A DNA stretch of 64,000 nucleotides, taken from positions 62,001-126,000 of the forward strand of contig JBBIPA010000002.1 in the NCBI GenBank assembly GCA_037443085.1, written 5' to 3'. Both the position numbers and the translations under genes were made by a program. Positions 58,357 to 64,000 of the stretch are shown piece by piece. Source of the DNA: JBBIPA01 sp037443085 (lineage in GTDB: Bacteria > Chloroflexota > Dehalococcoidia > GIF9 > UBA5629). Below the pieces are notes generated by a model that worked only from the letters and a program-made list of their open reading frames with translations, was not told the origin of the DNA and searched no databases. Within the stretch, counting starts at the first letter, position 1. Every line of letters starts with the position of its first letter.

Positions 58357-58431
58357 TCTATACTCTTCCTTGGATTATCACCTTGTTACTATTCTACAAC
58401 AAAAAAATCATTTTGGGCAGCATACAGTGCT

Positions 58432-59697
58432 CTAATCCCGCCTGATGACATCAGTTCCCATATATGGTCTCAGCACCTCGGGTACTGTTATGCTCCCGTC
58501 AGCCTGCTGATAGTTTTCCAGTATGGCGATAACCACCCTGGGTAGAGCCAGCCCCGAGCCATTAAGAGTGTGTACTAGTTGTGGCTTGGCATTGGCTTCT
58601 GGGCGGTAGCGAATGTTGGCACGGCGGGCTTGAAAATCGCCGCAGTTGCTGCAGGAGCTTACTTCCAGCCATTCACCACAACCCGGTGCCCACATTTCCA
58701 GGTCAAAGGACTTGGTAGAGGCAAATCCCAGGTCGCCGGTACATAATTGTACTATCCGGTAAGGGATATAAAGCTGGCGGCAGATATCCTCGGCATCGTT
58801 CACCATTTTATCCAGCTCGGCTACAGAGGTTTCTGGCTCAACGAACTTGTACATCTCGACCTTGTCGAACTGATGTCCTCTTTTAATACCCCGGGTATCT
58901 TTGCCTGCTGCCATTTTCTCGCGGCGGAAACACGCGGTATAAGCAGCATAGTAAATAGGTAACGTCCCCGGCGGCAATATCTCGTCACGGTGCAAGTTGG
59001 TCAAAGGCACTTCGGCGGTGGGCACAAACCACAAATCATCTTCAGTATCGCGGTACAGGTTGTCGGCGAATTTAGGCAAATTACTGGAGCCTACCAGGCA
59101 CTCTCGTTTCACCATAAAAGGTGGATAAATCTCCTGATAGCCATGCTGTTTGACGTGGAGATCGAGCATAAAGTTAATCAGCGCCCGCTGCAGACGAGAC
59201 CCCAGTCCTTTCAATACATAGAACCGCGTGCCGGAAAGTTTCACGCCGCGCTGAAAATCAATAATGTCCAGCTTCTCGGCCAGCTCCCAATGGGGTAGTG
59301 GGGTAAACACAAAGCTCTTTGGCTCACCCCAGGAGCGCACTGTAACATTTTCTGTAGAATCTTTGCCCACCGGCACAGACGGATTAGGGATATTGGGTAG
59401 CCGCAGGAGGTAGTCCTCCAGCTCAGACCACATTCTGGCTGTTGCTGCCTCCAGGGAATCGATCTGCTCTCCTACCCGGCGCATTTCAGTGATAAGCTCA
59501 GGTGGTTTTTCCTTCATCTTGCTAATCTGCCTGCTCACCTCGTTGCGCTTTGCCCGTAGTGCCTCTGCTTGCTGGAGGGAGTTACGATAGTGCTCATCAA
59601 GAGCCAGTATTTCATCCAGCGGCGCATTATCGTTACGGTTTTTTAATGCCTGGCGGACTAGGTCTGGCTTTTCCCGGATGGTCTTTATGTCGAGCAT
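58432..59697 (-). CDS. serS: Seryl-tRNA synthetase
   Basis: A 421-residue class II synthetase that charges tRNA-Ser, and selenocysteine tRNA if present. The N-terminal long helical hairpin (residues about 30-100) that grips the extra arm is clear. Motif 2 is TACFRREKMAAGKDTRGIKR and motif 3 LNGSGLALPRVVIAILEN. It is the last gene of greA-lysS-serS, 17 bp after lysS. The cognate tRNA-Ser lies at 53771. Confidence 0.95.
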   Translation of the reverse strand: MLDIKTIREKPDLVRQALKNRNDNAPLDEILALDEHYRNSLQQAEALRAKRNEVSRQISKMKEKPPELITEMRRVGEQIDSLEAATARMWSELEDYLLRLPNIPNPSVPVGKDSTENVTVRSWGEPKSFVFTPLPHWELAEKLDIIDFQRGVKLSGTRFYVLKGLGSRLQRALINFMLDLHVKQHGYQEIYPPFMVKRECLVGSSNLPKFADNLYRDTEDDLWFVPTAEVPLTNLHRDEILPPGTLPIYYAAYTACFRREKMAAGKDTRGIKRGHQFDKVEMYKFVEPETSVAELDKMVNDAEDICRQLYIPYRIVQLCTGDLGFASTKSFDLEMWAPGCGEWLEVSSCSNCGDFQARRANIRYRPEANAKPQLVHTLNGSGLALPRVVIAILENYQQADGSITVPEVLRPYMGTDVIRRD

Positions 59698-59714
59698 AAT
59701 GAAACGTCTCCCGG

Positions 59715-61193
59715 CTACCTTGTCTTGAGCTGTGGGAACAGGATGACATCACGGATTGACTGTTTATCAGTGAGCAACATCACTAAACGGTCTATGCCCA
59801 CGCCCAGACCTCCTGTCGGTGGCATACCATATTCTAAAGCCAGCAGGAAATCATCGTCAATGACCTCTGCTACTTCATCTGTCTGAGGGCGTCCCTCAAG
59901 CTGGTGATGGAATCTCTCTTCCTGCTCCAGGGGATTATTAAGCTCAGTGAAGGAATTGGCTATTTCCATGCCGCCGATAAAGGCTTCAAAACGTTCCACC
60001 AGATTCTGGCTACCTGGCTTCATTTTAGCCAGGGGTGACATCTCCACGGGATAATCTATCAAAAAGGTAGGCTGTATCAGATTAGGTTCCACAAAAGTTG
60101 ATACCAGCTCATCTATGAGCCGGCCCCTATCTTTTTTCGGGTCCACCTCGATTCCTTTCTGCTCCATCTTCTTTCTCAAGGAATCAGTGTTGGGATATTC
60201 TTCGAAATCGACGTCCCCGAATTTCTTGACGGCTTCACGCAGGGGAAGGCGTTGCCAGGGAGGTTCCAGCTTAATGATGTCAGCGGCGAATGCTATTTCA
60301 GCTGTGCCAACAACGTCTCTGGCAATTGCGTACACCATGTTCTCGACCAGCTTCATCATGACGTCATAATCGGCGTAAGCCTGGTAACATTCCATCATGG
60401 TGAACTCAGGATTATGCTTGATGGATATACCCTCGTTGCGGAACACGCGCCCTACTTCGTACACTTTATCAAAACCACCCACTATCAGGCGTTTGAGGTA
60501 AAGCTCTAGCGCAATACGCATGTAGAGGTCCTGGTCAAGCGCATGGTGATGGGTGACAAAGGGTCGAGCCAGTGCACCGCCAGCCATGGGCTGCAATACT
60601 GGCGTTTCCACCTCAATAAATCCCTGTCCATTAAGGAAACTACGCAAGGCGTTAATGACCCGGCTGCGGCAGACGAACACAGGTTTGGTTTCCTCATTGG
60701 ATATCAGGTCCAGATAGCGTTGCCGGTAGCGTTTCTCGACATCTACCAGTCCATGCCACTTCTCAGGTAACGGGTGAAGAGATTTGGAGAGCAGACTGAA
60801 ATCGGCTGCCTGCAGCGTTATTTCACCGGTTCTGGTGCGGAAGAGCTTACCGGTAGCACCGATAATATCTCCGATATCCAGGTCATGGAGCAACTGATAT
60901 TTCTCATCACCAAGGAGGTCACGGCCGAAAAGGACCTGAATTTTGCCGGAACCATCGCGGATATCCATAAAAGCTATCTTGCCCATGAAACGGCTGGCAG
61001 TAATCCGCCCGGCCAGGCTAAATTCCAGTTTGGAAACTGCTTCAGCTTCTTTCTCTTGCTCGGTGAACAGAGCCACTGCTTCCTGCGTGGTGTGACTGCG
61101 GTGGTATTGGTTGGGGTAAGGGTTTACGCCCTGAGACTGAAGCTTCTTCAGCTTCTCCAAGCGCTGCTCGACAATGCGCTCTAACCTCGACAT
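59715..61193 (-). CDS. lysS: Lysyl-tRNA synthetase, class II
   Basis: A 492-residue class II lysyl-tRNA synthetase. The N-terminal OB-fold anticodon domain (AGRITASRFMGKIAFMDIRD) is followed by motif 1, motif 2 GRVFRNEGISIKHNPEFTMM and motif 3 GLGVGIDRLVMLLTD. It begins 3 bp after greA and precedes serS. The grouping of greA with lysS is widespread in bacteria. Confidence 0.95.
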   Translation of the reverse strand: MSRLERIVEQRLEKLKKLQSQGVNPYPNQYHRSHTTQEAVALFTEQEKEAEAVSKLEFSLAGRITASRFMGKIAFMDIRDGSGKIQVLFGRDLLGDEKYQLLHDLDIGDIIGATGKLFRTRTGEITLQAADFSLLSKSLHPLPEKWHGLVDVEKRYRQRYLDLISNEETKPVFVCRSRVINALRSFLNGQGFIEVETPVLQPMAGGALARPFVTHHHALDQDLYMRIALELYLKRLIVGGFDKVYEVGRVFRNEGISIKHNPEFTMMECYQAYADYDVMMKLVENMVYAIARDVVGTAEIAFAADIIKLEPPWQRLPLREAVKKFGDVDFEEYPNTDSLRKKMEQKGIEVDPKKDRGRLIDELVSTFVEPNLIQPTFLIDYPVEMSPLAKMKPGSQNLVERFEAFIGGMEIANSFTELNNPLEQEERFHHQLEGRPQTDEVAEVIDDDFLLALEYGMPPTGGLGVGIDRLVMLLTDKQSIRDVILFPQLKTR

Positions 61194-61196
61194 ACG

Positions 61197-61664
61197 CTAG
61201 CTTACTTCCATTACAAGCAACTTCAGCAATCCTGCGGGAGTTTTGACTTCAACTTTATCACCTGTTTTCTTGCCTAACAGGGCACGACCAACGGGTGACT
61301 CATTGGAGATCTTTCCCTCCACAGGATTGGCTTCAGCGCTACCAACAATGGTGAATTGTTCAATCTTCCCATCCTGGTTCTGGATAAGTACTTTATCGCC
61401 CAACTCTACCATGCCGGGAGCAGCAGGCGCCTCTATGATAACGGCATTCTTGATCAGATTTTCCAGCATGAGGATTCTACCTTCAACAAAAGCCTGCTCA
61501 TTCTTGGCATCATCGTATTCAGCATTATTCTCGGTACCGCCCACCTCACGCGCCCGCTTAATCTTTTCAGCAACCTCGGCGCGCTGAACTGTGGTGAGCT
61601 GTTTTAGCTCCGCTTCCAGTTTGGTCAGCCCCTCTTTAGTAAGGTGTATTTTTTTCTGTGCCAT
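61197..61664 (-). CDS. greA: Transcript cleavage factor GreA
   Basis: A 155-residue GreA that rescues backtracked RNA polymerase by inducing cleavage. The coiled coil with tip acidic residues NNAEYDDAKNEQ (the Asp-Asp-Ala tip reads YDDAK) is intact, and the C-terminal FKBP-like domain ends with SPVGRALLGKKTGDKVEV. The ATG at 61664 has GGAGG 7 bases upstream; a longer in-frame start at 61709 has none. Its leader carries a terminator (61690-61720) after a consensus promoter. Confidence 0.93.
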   Translation of the reverse strand: MAQKKIHLTKEGLTKLEAELKQLTTVQRAEVAEKIKRAREVGGTENNAEYDDAKNEQAFVEGRILMLENLIKNAVIIEAPAAPGMVELGDKVLIQNQDGKIEQFTIVGSAEANPVEGKISNESPVGRALLGKKTGDKVEVKTPAGLLKLLVMEVS

Positions 61665-61689
61665 GTAATGCCTCCGCTTGACAGGTAGT

Positions 61690-61720
61690 AAAAAAGACTG
61701 AGAGCACAAAGCTCTCAGTC
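61690..61720 (-). terminator. Intrinsic terminator in the greA leader
   Basis: On the minus strand GACTGAGAGC-TTTGT-GCTCTCAGTC forms a perfect 10-bp stem followed directly by six T (61695-61690). It lies between the promoter (61742-61770) and the greA ATG at 61664, so transcripts could end after about 45 bases. Confidence 0.8.
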
Positions 61721-61741
61721 GGCGGATAAAACTTGCCTAAC

Positions 61742-61770
61742 ATTATAGGCCGCTTTAAGTTAATTGTAAA
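61742..61770 (-). promoter_or_regulatory. Promoter of greA-lysS-serS
   Basis: On the minus strand TTTACA (61770-61765), exactly 17 bases, TATAAT (61747-61742). Start expected near 61735, about 71 bases before the greA ATG. Confidence 0.78.
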
Positions 61771-61782
61771 GAGTGATATAAT
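61754..61782 (+). promoter_or_regulatory. Extended -10 promoter of the DRTGG-protein gene
   Basis: TGATATAAT (extended -10, TGnTATAAT) at 61774-61782, with TTTAAG at the -35 position (61754-61759). It overlaps the divergent greA promoter. Confidence 0.6.
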
Positions 61783-61810
61783 ACCCAAGCTTTTCTCACA
61801 GGAGGATTCC

Positions 61811-62863
61811 ATGGTCAATCTGCTCATAGCTTCTAAGGAAAGCTACGGGAAAACAGCTTTATGTGCTGGCATCGCCAAGAAGCTGGTCAACCAGGGTAAA
61901 AAAGTAGGTTACTTTTTGCCAGTGCGGCTCTCTGAATTCAGCGCGCTGAACGACTATAAGGATGCTACCTTTGTGAAGGGAATTCTGGAGCTTGAGGAGT
62001 CCCCTGAGCTGATTTCTCCGGTTAGCCTGTCCAGCAGCGAGCTGTGGAAAAGCCTTACCGAAACTACCGGTGATTTTATCCAGCAGGTTAAGAAAAACTA
62101 CGCTCGTATATCGCGGGGCAAAGATGTTGTTGTTATCGAAGGGCTAAGCGGTTTAGCGATGGATAATGTGGCTACCCTGGCATGCTACCGGATTGCTGAA
62201 GCACTGGATGCCAGGGTGGTTGCCGTGCTGCCTTATGCGGCCACCTTATCTCCTTCGGAGGTGGGGCGGGTTGCTGAGGAGCTGAGGCAAAAATTGCTGG
62301 GAGTGGTCATTAACTTTGTGCCTGAGTTCAAAATCGAAGCCGCCAGGCAAAATCTGGCAGACTCATTCCAGAAAGCTGGAATAAAGGTTCTGGGTGTACT
62401 ACCGGAAACGCGAAGTTTACTGGGAATCAGTGTTAAAGAATTAGCCGCAGCACTGAACGGAGATATTGTAACCTGTCCGGAAAATGCTGACGAGCTAGTA
62501 GAAAACATCATGCTGGGAGCGATGACTCTCGACTCAGGAATCGACTATTTCAGTCGTAAAAAAGATAAGGCAGCTATCATCCGTGGTGAGCGACCTGACA
62601 TGCAGTTAGCCGCTTTGCAGACTCCCACGAAATGCCTGGTACTGACCAACGCCACGAAGCCCATCGCCAATGTAGTTGCTGAGGCTGAGAATAAAAAGGT
62701 ACCGGTAGTGGTTGTGCCCAACGATGCTTCTAGCGCCCTGGCTAATATCGAACAAGCCTTGGTTCACAGCGCGTTTAATAGTCCTACGAAGCTGAAGAAG
62801 CTGGAAGAACTGCTGGATAAATACCTGGACTTTAAATCTCTGTCAGCGGCGCTTGGTCTCTAG
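61811..62863 (+). CDS. AAA_26/DRTGG domain protein, Pta N-terminus-like
   Basis: A 350-residue protein with an N-terminal dethiobiotin-synthetase-like P-loop domain (NLLIASKESYGKTALCAGIA) and a C-terminal DRTGG domain. This pair forms the regulatory N-terminus of long phosphotransacetylases; here no catalytic Pta domain follows, so the protein stands alone. Pta-associated relatives bind NADH or pyruvate-linked ligands. The ATG at 61811 follows AGGAGG by 5 bases; upstream in-frame ATG at 61733 precedes the promoter and is not used. It overlaps the following gene's stop by 4 bp, tail to tail. Confidence 0.82.
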   Translation: MVNLLIASKESYGKTALCAGIAKKLVNQGKKVGYFLPVRLSEFSALNDYKDATFVKGILELEESPELISPVSLSSSELWKSLTETTGDFIQQVKKNYARISRGKDVVVIEGLSGLAMDNVATLACYRIAEALDARVVAVLPYAATLSPSEVGRVAEELRQKLLGVVINFVPEFKIEAARQNLADSFQKAGIKVLGVLPETRSLLGISVKELAAALNGDIVTCPENADELVENIMLGAMTLDSGIDYFSRKKDKAAIIRGERPDMQLAALQTPTKCLVLTNATKPIANVVAEAENKKVPVVVVPNDASSALANIEQALVHSAFNSPTKLKKLEELLDKYLDFKSLSAALGL

Positions 62864-63081
62864 TTTCCTTGTAGAATTTGTCTCGCCTCGTCGGCAAGAG
62901 CAGAGGGTACCTGTACCTCCACCTGCCCCAATCCATCCACAGTAATACCATAGATTAGGCCGGCGCTCTCATAGCGTAGCACTGCGGGGACCCCTTCGTT
63001 CTCCAGACGCCCCTTGATAATTTCTGCTTCTGGCTGCCCTGCGGCAACATATACCGTGGTCAGCTTGGTTTCTTCAGGCAT
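62860..63081 (-). CDS. DUF2007-like protein
   Basis: A 73-residue protein with the DUF2007/putative signal-transducing pattern: TVYVAAGQPEAEIIKGRLENEGVPAVL, then QVEVQVPSALADEARQIL. The domain is a small alpha/beta fold related to PII-like proteins, of unknown partner. It is tail to tail with the DRTGG gene. Confidence 0.8.
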   Translation of the reverse strand: MPEETKLTTVYVAAGQPEAEIIKGRLENEGVPAVLRYESAGLIYGITVDGLGQVEVQVPSALADEARQILQGN

Positions 63082-63166
63082 TTCTAAATATCCGTTTTGA
63101 TGCTAGTAGTATGAGATAAGGTGGAAACTGTAAACGCTGCATGAAACTGTTATCGAAAAAGCATAA

Positions 63167-63200
63167 GCCGTAGCTGGGATGTTTGAATCCCAACTACGGC
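63167..63200 (-). terminator. Terminator of the secreted Cys-rich protein gene
   Basis: A 14-bp stem, GCCGTAGTTGGGAT (minus strand, 63200-63187) with ATCCCAGCTACGGC (63180-63167), one T-G pair, loop of six. It is followed on the minus strand by TTATGCTTTTT. It stands 31 bp after the gene's stop. Confidence 0.65.
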
Positions 63201-63231
63201 CTCACTATTCTAAAATGCTTGAAACTGGAAT

Positions 63232-63903
63232 TTATTTCGCGGTGCAAGCAGCATTTTTATCCAGATTGCACTGGAGGGCCCAGATGTCAGCTTTACACTC
63301 TGAATGTGGAGCCCCGGTGATTCCCCAATCGCCACCACCACCGGCACTGCGGCGGTCGCTGTTGCCGAAGTGGTTCGGATGCTTGTCGGAGAATTTGGGG
63401 GTGCTGTTAATGAAGTCACCTTCACTCTTGCCGCCCCAGCTCTTGTTGGCGAAAGCCAGGCTCACGCCCCAGCACTTGGCACAATGCGCAAAGCCAACGA
63501 TTGCCTTGGGAGCGCAGCCCTTGTCAGCGGGGGGCAACTGACAGTCACCGGTGCCTGGGCATTCTTTGGATACTTTGCAGACAACGGGGTCAGTGCAGCC
63601 TCCGAGGTTGCCAAACTGGTCATTGCAAGCGGCACAGTTGCCGAAGCAGGAACCGGGATTGGGTTCCAAGGTACACCCGGTAAGAACCGCGGGATAGGCA
63701 CCTCCGGCTAGTCGGGACATGGCAGTGATTGGAGTTTTACCCCAGTTATCCAGATACAAGAAGCAGGAAAGAGGGTTATTCTCCCACTTTACAGTCTCCC
63801 AGTTGCAATCCTTATCCAGCGAACTCTGCGCCAGGACAGGAGCAGGGAGCACTACCAGAGACAACGCCAGCACAGCAAACAGAATGCCAGCAACTTTCCT
63901 CAT
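63232..63903 (-). CDS. Secreted Cys-rich protein of unknown function
   Basis: A 223-residue exported protein. The start at 63903 follows AAAGGAGGTGA; the signal peptide is MRKVAGILFAVLALSLVVLP, cut after PVLA-Q. The mature 195 residues carry 16 Cys, with CFGNCAAC, HCAKCW and several spaced singly, and many Gly, Asp and Trp. Even Cys numbers and the export signal suggest disulfides or a metal or heme ligand set, though no CxxCH is seen. I do not recognise the family. A strong promoter and a terminator show it is its own transcription unit, and the two redoxin fusions could fold it; that is inference. Confidence 0.72.
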   Translation of the reverse strand: MRKVAGILFAVLALSLVVLPAPVLAQSSLDKDCNWETVKWENNPLSCFLYLDNWGKTPITAMSRLAGGAYPAVLTGCTLEPNPGSCFGNCAACNDQFGNLGGCTDPVVCKVSKECPGTGDCQLPPADKGCAPKAIVGFAHCAKCWGVSLAFANKSWGGKSEGDFINSTPKFSDKHPNHFGNSDRRSAGGGGDWGITGAPHSECKADIWALQCNLDKNAACTAK

Positions 63904-63935
63904 GGTTTCGTCACCTCCTTTCATATGGTGTCGCC

Positions 63936-63964
63936 ATTTTACAGGGTAAAAAAACGCTTGTCAA
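63936..63964 (-). promoter_or_regulatory. Strong promoter of the secreted Cys-rich protein gene
   Basis: On the minus strand TTGACA (63964-63959), 17 bases, TAAAAT (63941-63936). This is the nearest match to the sigma-70 consensus in the window. The start is about 33 bases before the ATG. Confidence 0.8.
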
Positions 63965-64000
63965 TAGGCGAAGTGGGATTTGTTCTTGAAAATCACAGTA

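Noticed and set aside
61664..61735. T-box riboswitch before greA-lysS-serS
   Set aside because: The leader is only about 70 bases, too short for a T-box stem I and antiterminator; only a simple terminator is seen.
1..64000. CRISPR array, prophage, or insertion sequence
   Set aside because: No spaced direct repeats, cas genes, integrase, phage structural genes or transposase were seen anywhere in the window.

Overview
The window is ordinary bacterial chromosome, estimated by eye at slightly above 50% GC, with about 68 protein-coding loci, one tRNA and no rRNA, phage, IS element or CRISPR array. The gene content suggests a strict anaerobe, probably a Dehalococcoidia-type Chloroflexota. Pointers are a reductive-dehalogenase-family protein, the DUF39 plus NIL/4Fe-4S plus UPF0280 set for anaerobic homocysteine synthesis, many small Cys-rich proteins, and frequent TTG starts (recJ, hisS, rpsT). 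The taxonomic call is inference and was not tested by any search.

Layout. 1-4.4 kb: the tail of an HD-GYP gene, a shortened pyruvate phosphate dikinase, a second membrane HD-GYP protein and an FmdE-like protein. 4.5-10.7 kb: recJ, lgt-ftsY, and DUF503 coupled to an MrfA-type helicase. 10.8-12.2 kb: a MauE/DoxX-like membrane protein and a lipoprotein. 12.2-18.1 kb (minus strand): the homocysteine operon, a nitroreductase, hisS, cutA, a MOSC protein, a 51-residue Cys protein and a MoaD/ThiS protein. 18.2-26.9 kb: rel, rpsT, a broken ilvE, a zinc-ribbon KaiC-like ATPase, a complete pabB-pabA-pabC operon and a Yip1-like protein. 26.9-30 kb: lepA and hemW.

30-32.5 kb is an accessory patch: hicB-hicA with a translationally coupled third gene, a YgjP-like metallopeptidase, a lipoprotein frame broken by two TGA codons, and two families of hairpin repeats. 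32.5-37.5 kb is a compact minus-strand operon tldD-tldE-PAC2-HEAT-GNAT. 37.6-43 kb: a SWIM protein, a DUF3795 protein, folC and an ABC/FtsX exporter. 43.1-45 kb is a toxin-antitoxin island. 45-47.5 kb pairs a Tat-less reductive-dehalogenase-like protein with an OFA-type MFS transporter. 47.6-53.9 kb: pyrF, DUF951, dinB, a SHOCT protein, a cysteine desulfurase, sucCD and tRNA-Ser. 54-58.4 kb holds two large zinc-ribbon/TM/fibronectin/redoxin fusions and a zinc-ribbon protein. 58.4-61.7 kb is the serS-lysS-greA operon. The end holds a DRTGG-domain protein, a DUF2007-like protein and a Cys-rich secreted protein.

Functional threads. Folate: pabBAC makes p-aminobenzoate and folC adds glutamate. 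Sulfur: the homocysteine operon, the cysteine desulfurase and the MoaD/ThiS carrier. Translation and stringent response: rel, rpsT, lepA, hisS, serS, lysS, tRNA-Ser and greA. Thiol chemistry outside the cell: the two redoxin fusions and the secreted Cys-rich protein.

The points most worth a second look are the intrinsic terminator inside the greA leader, the redoxin fusions, the lipoprotein with two in-frame TGAs, the coupled small gene after hicBA, hairpin repeats with compensatory changes, the PPDK lacking about 100 internal residues, a DinB with an altered catalytic motif, and genes that look leaderless.
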